Source of the DNA: Lusitaniella coriacea LEGE 07157
GTDB taxonomy: Bacteria > Cyanobacteriota > Cyanobacteriia > Cyanobacteriales > Spirulinaceae
NCBI RefSeq assembly: GCF_015207425.1
Contig: NZ_JADEWZ010000005.1
Location: forward strand, 1-64,000
Length of the DNA: 64,000 nt
Direction of reading: 5' to 3'
In this document: positions 11,143 to 21,219 of the stretch, one piece after another
Position numbering within the stretch: the stretch's first letter is position 1
How the letters are laid out: every line of letters starts with the position of its first letter
Program-made: the position numbers and the translations under genes
The notes under the pieces: model-generated
The model's database searches: none
What the model saw: only the letters and a program-made list of their open reading frames with translations
Told to the model about the DNA's origin: nothing

Positions 11143-13059
11143 ATGGATATTCCTCGCCTACATCCGGATACGATCGCGGAAATTAAAGAACGTCTGGACA
11201 TTGTTGAAATTGTTTCAGAACACGTCGTGCTGCGGAAACGCGGGAAGGATCATTTGGGGTTGTGTCCTTTTCACGAGGAAAAAACGCCGAGTTTTAGCGT
11301 CAGTCCCAGCAAGCAGATTTACTATTGTTTTGGGTGTAATGCGGGGGGAGATGCGATCTCGTTTCTCATGGAAGCCGGGAAAATCTCTTACCCCGAAGCA
11401 CTCCTCAATTTGGCGCGACGCTATCAAGTTCCCATAAAAACGGTCGAACCGGAAAAACACCAAGAACTCCAACGCCAACTCTCTCTCCGGGAACAACTCT
11501 ATGAAGTGCTGGCGGTGAGTGCAAATTTTTATCAACACGCTTTGCGCCAACCTCAAGGAGAAACCGCACTAAAATACGTGCGCGAACAGCGACAACTCAG
11601 TGAGGAAACCCTTCAACAATTTGGCTTGGGATACGCGCCAGCCGGATGGGAGACTCTGTATCGCTATTTAGTGGAAACAAAGGGGTTTAGCATCACCTTA
11701 GTCGAAGAAGCGGGGTTAATTCGCAAGCGGAAGAAGGGGGAAGGACATTACGATTATTTTCGCGATCGCCTGATGATTCCAATTAATGACGATAGGGGAA
11801 GGATTGTGGGGTTTGGTAGTCGCACTTTGGGGAACGATGAACCCAAGTATCTCAATTCGCCTGAAACCCCTTTATTTGATAAGAGTAAGGTGTTGTTTGC
11901 CCTGGATAAAGCCAAGTCCGCGATCGCGAAACAGGATCGTGCGGTTGTGGTTGAAGGGTATTTTGACGCGATCGCGCTCCACAGTCAAGGCATCACCAAT
12001 GCTGTCGCGGCATTGGGAACTGCCTTTAACCGCGATCGACTCAATCAACTCCTTCGCTACACCGAATCCAAACAAGTCATCTTCAACTTTGACGCAGACT
12101 CCGCCGGAACCAACGCCACCCAACGCGCCATCCGCGACATTGAAACCCTCGTTTACGGCGGACAAGTGCAATTGCGAGTCCTCAATCTTCCCGATGGCAA
12201 AGATGCTGATGATTTCCTCAAATCCAGTCCTGAAGCCGCTCAAATTTACCGCCAGCAGGTACTCAACGCACCCCTGTGGATTGACTGGCAAATCGACCAA
12301 CTCTTACTCAATAGGGATATCAAGCAAGGGGATCAATTCGAGCAAATCGTACAAAAAATGGTTGAATTGCTCAATCACCTTGAGAATCCTGCCAAACGCA
12401 CCCACTACATCCAACATTGTGCCGAAAAGTTGAGTCAGGGAGATAATCGCCTGACCTCTCTATACGTGCAAAACTTACTCAGCGAACTGAGAAAACCCCA
12501 GAAAACAAAAACTCCAAATTCCCGCTCAAACCTCGCCAATTTCTCTACAACAGCTAAATATCCTCGTGTCGAACAAGCGGAAACTTTACTCTTACTGATC
12601 TATCTTCATTGTCGCAATTATCGCCCAGCCCTTATCGAACAACTTGAAGAAAAAGACCTTTTATTTCGATTGCCCCATCATCGATTTTTGTGGCAGTGTA
12701 TTCTCAGACTGCAAGCCAGTTTTGATAAAGATTTACTCTCGAAGCTACAAGACATTAGCAATCAATTTCCAGAGCAGTTTGATAAGGTCAACCATTTTCT
12801 TTATCTTACAGACGCGATCGCCAATGCAATCTCGCGCCCAAAACTACAAATCGCCAGAGCAATCCAATCTTTAGAACTTATCGATCTCAAAGAATATCAA
12901 CGTTACTGTTATGAAGAGTGGCAAAAAGCAGAAGATGAGAAAAATGAAGAATTAGTTCGTTTTTTTAACAATGAACTCATTGAAACTCAGCAAAAAATAG
13001 ATGGAATTAAAAATAAAATATCTGTTTCCCATTTCGATGTTTTTGGAACGTCGGAATAG
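11143..13059 (+). CDS. dnaG: DNA primase
   Basis: This 638-residue bacterial primase makes RNA primers at the replication fork. The CHC2 zinc-binding motif is C41-x2-H44-x17-C62-x2-C65 (CPFH...CFGC). The TOPRIM core contains VVVEGYFDAIALHSQG and NFDADSAGTNA. The C-terminal part (about 450-638) is the helicase-interacting region. The length is normal. It is 20 bases downstream of the GlsB-like gene and the two may share a transcript. Confidence 0.97.
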   Translation: MDIPRLHPDTIAEIKERLDIVEIVSEHVVLRKRGKDHLGLCPFHEEKTPSFSVSPSKQIYYCFGCNAGGDAISFLMEAGKISYPEALLNLARRYQVPIKTVEPEKHQELQRQLSLREQLYEVLAVSANFYQHALRQPQGETALKYVREQRQLSEETLQQFGLGYAPAGWETLYRYLVETKGFSITLVEEAGLIRKRKKGEGHYDYFRDRLMIPINDDRGRIVGFGSRTLGNDEPKYLNSPETPLFDKSKVLFALDKAKSAIAKQDRAVVVEGYFDAIALHSQGITNAVAALGTAFNRDRLNQLLRYTESKQVIFNFDADSAGTNATQRAIRDIETLVYGGQVQLRVLNLPDGKDADDFLKSSPEAAQIYRQQVLNAPLWIDWQIDQLLLNRDIKQGDQFEQIVQKMVELLNHLENPAKRTHYIQHCAEKLSQGDNRLTSLYVQNLLSELRKPQKTKTPNSRSNLANFSTTAKYPRVEQAETLLLLIYLHCRNYRPALIEQLEEKDLLFRLPHHRFLWQCILRLQASFDKDLLSKLQDISNQFPEQFDKVNHFLYLTDAIANAISRPKLQIARAIQSLELIDLKEYQRYCYEEWQKAEDEKNEELVRFFNNELIETQQKIDGIKNKISVSHFDVFGTSE

Positions 13060-13088
13060 TCATGAAATTTTGCGCCCTCTTTTTTCGT

Positions 13089-13372
13089 AACTGTTCAAAG
13101 TCTCTCTCCCAAGGTTGGGAGAGAGATTTAGAGAGAGGGCGAACAACTCAGAAACACAACTTATCGCGCCCTTTTCCCCCAACCCTGAGAGCAGGGGAGT
13201 AATTTCTCAAAGTCCCTCGCCCAGAGTTGCCAGAGAGATTTAGGGAGAGGGCGAATAACTGAGAAACACAACTTATCGCGCCCTCTTCCCCCAACCCCTA
13301 CTCCCAATTCTGAGAGCAGGGGAGCCAGAACAACATTTCAAAGTTTCTCGCCCAGAGCCACCAAAGAAATTG
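13089..13372. repeat. Tandem short-repeat units, left block
   Basis: Two units of about 110 bp (roughly 13089-13200 and 13207-13324) plus a degraded partial third (13336-13372) fill the gap after dnaG. Each unit starts with a CTCTCTCCCAA/TTGGGAGAGAG hairpin, then GGGCGAA(C/T)AACT and CTTATCGCGCCC, and ends at GAGAGCAGGGGAG. The same units continue beyond the DUF559 gene at 13800-14033. No coding capacity was found. Confidence 0.8.
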
Positions 13373-13426
13373 AAGCAGAACGCCAACAATAAACTAACAG
13401 AAAAACCTCCTTCAACACCCATCCAA

Positions 13427-13799
13427 ATGACCGAAAAAAACAGCCAACGTTTGCGCGGTACAACCCCTGAAATTGACCAAGCTGCCCTTAAACTCCGCCA
13501 TCAACCCACCCCAGCAGAATCCCGTTTATGGCAGACGTTGAGAAGCAAAAAAACTCAATGGTTTGCGTTTCCGTCGCCAGCATCCAGTAGGTAGTTTTAT
13601 CCTAGATTTTTACTGCCCGTCCTGTAAGTTGGCAATTGAGTTGGATGGTGCAATTCACGAATGTCAAGCCGAATATGATGCCGCACGAACGCAGCAACTC
13701 GAAAACTTTGGCTATCGGGTGATTCGCTTCCAGAATGAACGGGTTCTGGAGGATTTACCGAGTGTTTTGGCAGAAATTGCACGGATAGCAAGCGAGTAA
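13427..13799 (+). pseudogene. DUF559 endonuclease-like gene with a +1 frameshift
   Basis: Two overlapping frames together make one intact DUF559 (very-short-patch-repair-like) protein. The first part, MTEKNSQRLRGTTPEIDQAA through PAESRLWQTLRSKK, is in one frame from ATG 13427. The second, LRFRRQHPVGSFILDFYCP through IELDGAIHE to the stop at 13799, is in the next frame. The break is a seven-A run at 13547-13553; with six A the frames join as RSKKLNGLRFRRQHP, the expected family sequence. This is a pseudogene, a sequencing error, or a slippage-decoded gene. It is embedded in a repeat cluster, which suggests mobility. Confidence 0.85.
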
Positions 13800-14033
13800 C
13801 TGTTCAAAGTCTCTCTCCCAAAGTTGGGAGAGAGATTTAGAGAGAGGGCGAACAACTGAGAAACACAACTTATCGCGCCCTCTTCCCCCAACCCCTACTC
13901 CCAATTCTGAGAGCAGGGGAGCCAATCTCAAAGTCCCTCGCCCAAAGTTGGGAGAGGGATTTAGGGAGAGGGCGAACAACTCAGAAACACAACTTATCGC
14001 GCCCTTTTCCCCCAACCCTGAGAGCAGGGGAGC
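13800..14033. repeat. Tandem short-repeat units, right block
   Basis: Two more units (about 13800-13921 and 13926-14033) of the family at 13089-13372, same orientation and with near-identical stretches. The block ends 25 bases before the stop of the TPR-CHAT gene. The DUF559 gene thus sits inside an array of four to five units. Confidence 0.8.
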
Positions 14034-14057
14034 CAGAATAAAAAAGAGGACAACAGC

Positions 14058-17000
14058 TCAATTCCACTCTCCTTGTAAAGTAAACGCCGCCCAATAGTAG
14101 GGATGCTTCCACCGGGTTTGGGTTTGCATTTCCAACTGTGCTTGTCGCAGTGCGGCAGGTGCGGTTAACTTCTCCTGCAACAATAAGCGATAGAACCGCT
14201 TCATCATTTCCGCCGTCGCTGCATCATGGACGTTCCACAAACTCACCAACACTCGCGGCGCGCCTGCATACATAAATCCCCTGGTTAACCCCACTAACCC
14301 TTCCCCTTTCACCTGTTGTCCTAACCCCGTTTGGCAAGCACTCAGCACCACCAATTCGGCGGGAAGGTTGAGGTTGAAAACATCGTGGAGGCGTAGGAAG
14401 CCATTTTGTGGGTTGCCTTGTTCGTTGAATAAGGAAAGAACAATTCCCGATAATTCTGGACTCGTGCTGTTGAGGATGCCGTGGGTGGCGAAGTGGATAA
14501 TTTGGTACTGACTCAAATCCGATTGGGTGACAAACTCTCGGCTGGCAGCAAAGTCAAAGACTTGGGTTCGTTGGGATTCGGGAACCAGTTGCATGATGGC
14601 TTCTGCTTCTTTGCGAGTGCCGGGAAGTCGCTGCCACACGCCGATATCCAGTTGTTCGGCGGAACGGTTGAGAGCAAAATTCTTAGGCGTTTCCCCGGTT
14701 CCCCTAGAGGAGGTGCTGAGGCGATCGTCTTCTGTGGCAAAAACGGGATCGGCGAGGAGTGCAATTTGATGGGGTGCGAGTTTCCGGTTTTGGGTTTCTT
14801 GGCGGAGGATTGCCAGGGTTGAGGTGGAGGGAAGGTTGACAATTTCGCGATCGCGCACCAAAGGCACAAAGTTCTCGTTTCCTGGAGTCGGAAGCGCGGC
14901 AAAGGGGATATATTGCAAGGCTCCGTCCCCCACTACCAGGAGGCGTTTTTGATTGAGTTGCGAGGCGACTGGACTGAGAATCAGTTGGCTGAGGTGGGTG
15001 CGAGGTTCGGAGTTTGCTGTCACTGCAACGAGACTTTGAGTTCCCTTAATCCCAAATCGGGGATCGTTGAGCTGTCGATAGAATCGGCGTGCGGCGACTT
15101 CGATTTCTGCGCGCGGCGGCAATTCGTAGCTGGTTAGGGTATCTTGGGTGACAGCCCAAAGGTAGCTGCGCTCTTTGCCGAGGGAGTATTGTAGTAGGAG
15201 GGTGTCTTTGTCGAGGACTTGTTGCTGAATTTGTTTCAGGGTGAGGGGTTGGGGTTGCGCGATCGCGGCGTAACTGGGACTGGTTTTGCGAATTTCCCCC
15301 TGAACCGCTTGGTATTGCCGCAATAGGTATTGTCGTTCCTGTTCGATTGCTGCCTGCTGTTCTAGGGTGTAATCGCTGCTGTAGAGTGCCACCCGCCGTT
15401 GTTCTACTGCGTCTAATTGTTGCTGAAGGTTGCGTTCTTGAATCGCGAGTTCGAGGTTAATGCCTTTACGAATGTCTGCGTTCGATTCAGCCAGCAGTTC
15501 GAGCAAACTTCTTGCTCTGGAACGCTCGTTGAGGTGCAATGCTTGAGCATCGTACCCTTTATTGGGATGTTGTTGGTGCAATTCCATCAACAAGTCAATA
15601 TAGAACTCGTAATAGTTTTGTTTGGTAGCAAAAAAGGTTTGGCGTTCGCCTTGAGATTGTTTGCTTGCGCGCTCTTTTTCAATCAGAGCAATTGCATCTT
15701 CTATTTGGCTTAAGGCACTGTCGAAATGACCTAATTTTCGTTCGACAACGGCAATTCCAAACAAGTTTTCTGCTTGTATTTCGGAATATCTATGATTCAA
15801 AGATAAAGATTTATCGAACAGCTCCCGTGCTTTCTCTACTTCGCCAAGTTCGGCATACACTTTTCCCAGATCGGTGTAAACAGCAGCGTTTTTTCTCTCT
15901 GTTGGTTGCAGCGTTTGCTTGAAGAAGTCGAGGGCATTTTCTAAGTCTCCCAGTTGATAATAAAGTTGTCCGATTTTTCGAGTGGTTGAGGCGCGATCGA
16001 CAAGATCGTTTTCCTGAGAGATTTTTAAGGATTTTTGATGAAACTCTAAGGCTTTTTCTGGCTTTTCTAATTGTTTATAAAGCATTGCGATCGCGTTGAG
16101 AATTTTGGCTTCTTCTCGATGATTTCCCAGTTTCCGGTAAATTTCTAGTGCTTGGTTGTAAAAGGGTAGTGCTTTTTCCACATCCTCGAATTCGGCGTAA
16201 AGATCCCCAAGATGCGCCAGCGCGATCGCTTCTTGGTTAAGATCGCCTATTTTTCGAGCCACTGCAAGCTCTTGGTTGTAAAATTCTACCGCTCTCCCAT
16301 TATCGCCAAGATAACCATAAATTTGACCGATTTGACCGAGAAGATTGGCTTCTCCTTCGGTTAAATTGCTATCTTGGTAAACTTTTCTCGCTCGTTCAAA
16401 AAAAGCTAATGCTTGTTCTGAATCGCCCAATTCAACGTAATCCTTGCCAATCCGAACCAAACTGACAACTTCGCGATCGCGCCCCAATTTTTGGTAAATT
16501 TTCCAATACTGCTCGAAAGATGCCAAGGCTTTTTCGCGATCGCCAATTTGATAGCAGAGTTTGCCAACTTTACGAAACATTTCCGAGCGCGCGACTATTT
16601 TTGATTCGGGGAAATTTTGAGCGGCGATTAGCGATCGATCGCAAAAATCCAAAGCTTTTTGAAGTTCTCCTGTATAGGAATAAAGTCGCCCCAACCGCAT
16701 TAAACTATCCAACATTCGCTCTTCTCGGAAAGGAGCATTTTCTTCTTGTTCGTAGAGAGCGCGTGCTTGCTGGTAAGAGGCGATCGCGTTTTTTAAATCT
16801 CCCAAGGTTTCGTAACTTTTTCCTGTTTCATAAAGCGTCCAAGCGGCTCCCGCGCGATCGCTATTTTCTAGATAAACATTTCGCGCTCGATTAAAAGTTG
16901 CAATTGCCTTGCTAGGATTTTCAAGTTCGTAGTAAAGTGTGCCAATTGTTCTTAAAGTGTGGGCTTCTTTTTTATAATCTTCTAATTGTCGAGCGAGGGG

Positions 17001-18953
17001 AATAGCACGAAGATAAAACTCTAATGCTGTTGCTTTATCTTCCAATTGATTATAGTCTCGACCAATTTCGATCAGGATCTTTAGTTCTTGGGCGCGATCG
17101 CCATTTTCTTGATAAACTTTTCCGGCACGATTAAATACTTCCAATGCCTCATCTTTATTTCCTATTTCATAATAAAGTTTTCCAACGGTTCTGAGGGCAA
17201 ACACTTCTTGACTAAAATCGTCTATTTCTTGATAAATAAGAATCGCTCGATCGTAAAAAATCAAAGCTTCTTCGGGACGCTCTAACGTTTCAAAATAGGT
17301 ATTACCCAGAGTAAATAAAGTACTAGCTTCTCTTCGATTATCGCCAATTTCTTTGTAGATCGCTAGGGCTTTTTGAAGTGCCATCAAGCCTTTTTCCGAA
17401 TCTTTGAGTCCGTGTAAATAGAGGGGCGCAATCTGATGTCTCAGTAAATTAGCTTCTCTCAAACGATCGCCTGTTTGTCGATAAATCGCCAGCGCGCGAT
17501 CGCTAAACTCAATGGTTTTTTCCGCATTTCCGAGGTTTTTATAAAGATCCGCGATCGCGAGCAAAATCTCAACTTCTCCTGCGCGATCGCCACGTTTTTG
17601 ATGAATATTTTGTGCTTGCTGATAAGCGGCAAAAGACTTTTCCGATTCTCCCAATAAATCGTATTGCTTGCCCATCGTAATCAAAAGCGTGGACTGACGA
17701 TTTTCAAGAATTGATTCCTTTTTTGAGTCTCCTAATTGCGAATAAAATTGACTGGCTTCCTTCAACTTCTCAAGCTCTTTCTCGTACAATTCTAATGCCT
17801 TTAACTTGTTATCCGAATCCAAATAAGTAAAGCCAAGGCGATTCAGAAGATCGACCTCTCCAACAAGATCGCTAACCTCTCGATAAATCGTAAGAGACTG
17901 GTTATAAGACTCCAATTCCTTTTGACGATTTTCCAGAAAAGAGTAGCGATCTCCGATTATTTTGAGAGTCCGCGCTTCCCCTTGCTTATCGCCACTTTCT
18001 TTATGAATTTCTAAAGCTTGGTAGTGAAATTCTAAAGCCTTCTGCCGATTTTCCGACCACCAATAATGAGTTGCACCGATATTTAATAGGTTCGCTTCTC
18101 CCTGACGCGCCACAAGGGACTCTGGAATTGCTTGATAAATCGTCCACGCTCGGTTCCAAAAGTCCCACCCTTTTTTATCATTTCCCAATTCAATTAAGTT
18201 TATTTCGCTCAAATTACTCAGAACTTGTGCTTCTCCTAAATTTAGCGCTGTATTATTCTCGCCTTCGCGAATTTCCTGATAAATATTTAGTGCTTGTTGG
18301 TATAACTCCACCGCCTCGCCATCATCCGTTGAAGCCAATTGTCCCAAATTTTTGAGAACTTCTGCTTCCCCCGCGCGATCGCGGATTTCCCGATAAATCT
18401 GCAATGCTTGGTTATAAAATTCCACTGCTTTATCGCGATTTTGGGATTTTTGTTCGATTAATGGGGAAATTGGACTGTAAAACTCGTGGATTTGATGAAA
18501 AGAAGCTTCTTTTTGCAGATTTTTGACTTCTTCCTTATAAGCATTCCCCATTTGAGTCAAAGTGAAAGCGACGCGATCGCGATTCCCCATTGCGCGATAC
18601 AATTCCAAAGCCTGGTTATAGCGTTCCAGTGCCAGGGTTGTTGCTCCCAAAGTTTGGTAAATTGAACCCAATTTAACCAAAGTTAATGCTTCAGACAATT
18701 TATCCCCGGTTGAACGAAATTGAGACAATTCCTGTTGCAGTCGTTCGAGTTCCTGTCGTTGAGTATTAATCGCTCCCACGCTCAAAGATTGCTGTGAGAG
18801 TTGATTACGCTCCACCGAAGAAATAGGGAGAGAAGCACTCGTTGATGTTGGGAGTAAAAGAAGACTTGCAAATAAAGTCAGACTGCAACAACTCACATTG
18901 AATAATGCGCTTGTCAGGGAAAAATGTAGCGCTCTTCGTCTCGTCATTCTCAT
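14058..18953 (-). CDS. Exported TPR-repeat protein with C-terminal CHAT protease domain
   Basis: This 1631-residue protein has an N-terminal signal or membrane anchor (about residues 10-40), then roughly 25-30 tetratricopeptide repeats of about 40 residues (about 80-1150), then a CHAT caspase-like domain. The predicted catalytic pair is His1491 (HFATHG) and Cys1540 (LSACQTGLG). TPR-CHAT fusions are common in cyanobacteria and some related CHAT proteases act in programmed cell death or defence; here the role is unknown. The signal sequence suggests action in the periplasm or at the membrane. Its 3' end faces the DUF559 repeat cluster. The start is supported only by the signal-peptide fit. Confidence 0.9.
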   Translation of the reverse strand: MRMTRRRALHFSLTSALFNVSCCSLTLFASLLLLPTSTSASLPISSVERNQLSQQSLSVGAINTQRQELERLQQELSQFRSTGDKLSEALTLVKLGSIYQTLGATTLALERYNQALELYRAMGNRDRVAFTLTQMGNAYKEEVKNLQKEASFHQIHEFYSPISPLIEQKSQNRDKAVEFYNQALQIYREIRDRAGEAEVLKNLGQLASTDDGEAVELYQQALNIYQEIREGENNTALNLGEAQVLSNLSEINLIELGNDKKGWDFWNRAWTIYQAIPESLVARQGEANLLNIGATHYWWSENRQKALEFHYQALEIHKESGDKQGEARTLKIIGDRYSFLENRQKELESYNQSLTIYREVSDLVGEVDLLNRLGFTYLDSDNKLKALELYEKELEKLKEASQFYSQLGDSKKESILENRQSTLLITMGKQYDLLGESEKSFAAYQQAQNIHQKRGDRAGEVEILLAIADLYKNLGNAEKTIEFSDRALAIYRQTGDRLREANLLRHQIAPLYLHGLKDSEKGLMALQKALAIYKEIGDNRREASTLFTLGNTYFETLERPEEALIFYDRAILIYQEIDDFSQEVFALRTVGKLYYEIGNKDEALEVFNRAGKVYQENGDRAQELKILIEIGRDYNQLEDKATALEFYLRAIPLARQLEDYKKEAHTLRTIGTLYYELENPSKAIATFNRARNVYLENSDRAGAAWTLYETGKSYETLGDLKNAIASYQQARALYEQEENAPFREERMLDSLMRLGRLYSYTGELQKALDFCDRSLIAAQNFPESKIVARSEMFRKVGKLCYQIGDREKALASFEQYWKIYQKLGRDREVVSLVRIGKDYVELGDSEQALAFFERARKVYQDSNLTEGEANLLGQIGQIYGYLGDNGRAVEFYNQELAVARKIGDLNQEAIALAHLGDLYAEFEDVEKALPFYNQALEIYRKLGNHREEAKILNAIAMLYKQLEKPEKALEFHQKSLKISQENDLVDRASTTRKIGQLYYQLGDLENALDFFKQTLQPTERKNAAVYTDLGKVYAELGEVEKARELFDKSLSLNHRYSEIQAENLFGIAVVERKLGHFDSALSQIEDAIALIEKERASKQSQGERQTFFATKQNYYEFYIDLLMELHQQHPNKGYDAQALHLNERSRARSLLELLAESNADIRKGINLELAIQERNLQQQLDAVEQRRVALYSSDYTLEQQAAIEQERQYLLRQYQAVQGEIRKTSPSYAAIAQPQPLTLKQIQQQVLDKDTLLLQYSLGKERSYLWAVTQDTLTSYELPPRAEIEVAARRFYRQLNDPRFGIKGTQSLVAVTANSEPRTHLSQLILSPVASQLNQKRLLVVGDGALQYIPFAALPTPGNENFVPLVRDREIVNLPSTSTLAILRQETQNRKLAPHQIALLADPVFATEDDRLSTSSRGTGETPKNFALNRSAEQLDIGVWQRLPGTRKEAEAIMQLVPESQRTQVFDFAASREFVTQSDLSQYQIIHFATHGILNSTSPELSGIVLSLFNEQGNPQNGFLRLHDVFNLNLPAELVVLSACQTGLGQQVKGEGLVGLTRGFMYAGAPRVLVSLWNVHDAATAEMMKRFYRLLLQEKLTAPAALRQAQLEMQTQTRWKHPYYWAAFTLQGEWN

Positions 18954-19087
18954 ACCTCTTTTGCTAATCCCACTGTTCTACTTTATGTCTGGGGTATGGA
19001 GATATATGCAGTTTGCCCTTAAAAAATTCAAAAAGCTGGGTCAATTTTGATTGATTTGTAGCAATTCTCAACGTTAACGAGTTGAAT

Positions 19088-19250
19088 AAAAGAATATTCG
19101 CGCGCGCCGCATCCCAATCTGACAATTGTTAAAGTGGGAAAAGGTCGCTCTACCGCCTGTCCCTGATGAACAATCCTTCTCCTGAATTTTTGCGCCAACA
19201 ACAGGAAGCCAGCAACGAAAAAACACCACCACAGCGTTTAGCGCAACTGG
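19088..19250 (+). repeat. Duplicated segment upstream of the first LRV gene
   Basis: From AAAAGAAT at 19088 this segment matches 21147 onward. The match covers the last codons and stop of an LRV gene (CCCAATC-GACAATTGTTAA), the spacer GTGGGAAAAGGTCGCTCTAC and the first 25 codons of the next gene. The left copy lacks any gene body before it, so it appears to be the remnant of a third, lost LRV copy or the edge of the tandem duplication. Confidence 0.75.
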
Positions 19251-21187
19251 CAAGCATAAGTATCGAGTTGGCGCAATTAGTGGCTCAAAATCCTTCTGCA
19301 CCGGGGGAACTGTTGCAAGAATTGAGCGCACAGGAGGATGCCATCATTTGTAAAAATATTACCGCTAACCCTAATACGCCCGTAGAGGTTTTATTGGAGT
19401 TGGGAGCGGAATTCCCAGAGGAATTGTTTGATAATCCAATTTTTCCGCTTTTATCCCTCGAACGTCCCAATTGGATCGATACGATACCTTTCAAAACGCT
19501 CGTTGCTCTGCTTCAGTGCGATCAAACCCGAATCTCCTTCTTGAAGCAGGTGGGAAATTGTGCTTCTGATCGCGTTCGATGGCAGGTGGCGCAACATCCC
19601 AAAATGCCGATTGCTGTTTTGGAAGTGTTATCGCGCGATCGCGCTTTGGATGTGCGTTGTGCGGTTGCAATCAATTCCAAAGCTTCTGTGGCAATTTTAG
19701 AGGAGTTGTCGCGCGATCGCGAGTCTCAGGTGCGTTGTGCGGTAGCAAGCAACAAACAAACCCCGATCGATATTTTGGAGGAATTATCGCGCGATCGAAA
19801 AAGAACGGTGCGTCGAGCAATTGTAGGCAATCCTAAAATACCAAGTTCCATTCTCGAACAATTTGCACGCGATCGCGCTTGGCAAGTTCGCTGTGCGGTA
19901 GTAGAAAATGCACGAACTCCCATCAGCATTTTGCAAGGTTTATCCAGCGATTCCCAGTGGAAAGTACGCCATGCAGTAGCACAGAATCGGAAAACTCCCT
20001 CCCAAGTTTTGGCAGATTTATTAAACGATCCAGAGTGGCAAGTGCGTCGTGTTGTGGCACAGAATAGGAAAACCTCTGCTAAAACGCTGGCGGATTTATC
20101 GGACGATCCCGAGTGGCAAGTATGCTGTGCTGTAGCGGAGCATCAAAAAACACCCTCTCGCATTTTGCAAAAACTTTCTAAGGCTCGCAATTCATCAATT
20201 CGACGCGCCTTAGCCAAAAATCCCCAAACTCCCATATCGGTGTTAGAAAAACTTGCTCTTGATGCAGATGAAGCAGTTCGGCAGAATGTGGCAAACAATC
20301 CTAAGATTTCGAGTTCAATCTTAGAGAAACTTTCTGAGGATAAAGCACCATATATACGTCACGTTGTAGCGAAAAATCCTAACGCTCCCGCATCGATGTT
20401 AGAAAAACTCGCTCTTGATGCAAATGAAGAAGTTCGGTGGACTGTAGTCAACAATCCTAACGCTCCTGTATCGGTATTGGAAAAACTCGCTCTCGATGCA
20501 GATGAAGATATTCGTGTGGCGTTAATGAAAAATCCCAAAACTCCCACCTCCGTGTTAGAAAAACTGGCTATTGACACAGATCGTGATGTTCGTTTGACTT
20601 TAGCGAAAAATCCTAACGCTCCTGTATCGGTATTAGAAAAACTCGCTCTTGATGCAGATGAAGATATTCGTTCGACTGTCTCGAAAAATCCTAACACTCC
20701 TGTTTCCCTGTTGGAAAAACTGGCTATCGATTTGGACTGGCGAATTCGTTATGGGGTTGCTCAAAATCCCCAAACTCCTGTTTCCCTGTTAGAACAGCTA
20801 GCACACCGCGACACAATGATTCATGAGGCTGTCGCTCAAAACCCAGGGACTCCCATTTCCTTGCTAGAGCAGTTCGCGAAAGATAGCGAGATTAAGATTC
20901 GTCGCGCTGTCGCTCAAAATCCAGGAACTCCCATTGCCCTTTTAGCACAATTATCGCGCGATCGCATGGTGAGTATCCGTTGTGCTGTGGCGAGAAACTC
21001 TCGAACGCCGATTTCTGCGTTAGAGCAGTTAGTACAAGATAGCGAATCCCTCGTTCGCTGTGCTGTGGCGAGAAACAAAAATGCACCCCTTCCACTGCTT
21101 AAAAAATTAACCGCAGATTCCAATAGTTCCGTGAGGGAACGTGCGGAAAAGAATTTGCGCGATATATCCCAATCGGACAATTGTTAA
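19166..21187 (+). CDS. Leucine-rich repeat variant (LRV) protein, long copy
   Basis: This 673-residue protein has a non-repetitive N-terminal domain (about 1-125; starts MNNPSPEFLRQQQEASNE) and more than 20 repeats of 24 residues. The repeat consensus is V-R-x2-V-A-x-N-P-x-T-P-x3-L-x2-L-x3-x-D, the LRV (Pfam PF01816) helical solenoid first described in Azotobacter. LRV solenoids are presumed to bind protein partners. Repeats between 20380 and 20740 are nearly identical at DNA level, a sign of recent expansion. The N-terminal cysteine cluster of the Azotobacter protein is not evident. A shorter paralogue follows in tandem. Confidence 0.88.
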   Translation: MNNPSPEFLRQQQEASNEKTPPQRLAQLASISIELAQLVAQNPSAPGELLQELSAQEDAIICKNITANPNTPVEVLLELGAEFPEELFDNPIFPLLSLERPNWIDTIPFKTLVALLQCDQTRISFLKQVGNCASDRVRWQVAQHPKMPIAVLEVLSRDRALDVRCAVAINSKASVAILEELSRDRESQVRCAVASNKQTPIDILEELSRDRKRTVRRAIVGNPKIPSSILEQFARDRAWQVRCAVVENARTPISILQGLSSDSQWKVRHAVAQNRKTPSQVLADLLNDPEWQVRRVVAQNRKTSAKTLADLSDDPEWQVCCAVAEHQKTPSRILQKLSKARNSSIRRALAKNPQTPISVLEKLALDADEAVRQNVANNPKISSSILEKLSEDKAPYIRHVVAKNPNAPASMLEKLALDANEEVRWTVVNNPNAPVSVLEKLALDADEDIRVALMKNPKTPTSVLEKLAIDTDRDVRLTLAKNPNAPVSVLEKLALDADEDIRSTVSKNPNTPVSLLEKLAIDLDWRIRYGVAQNPQTPVSLLEQLAHRDTMIHEAVAQNPGTPISLLEQFAKDSEIKIRRAVAQNPGTPIALLAQLSRDRMVSIRCAVARNSRTPISALEQLVQDSESLVRCAVARNKNAPLPLLKKLTADSNSSVRERAEKNLRDISQSDNC

Positions 21188-21219
21188 AGTGGGAAAAGGT
21201 CGCTCTACCGCTATCCTGC

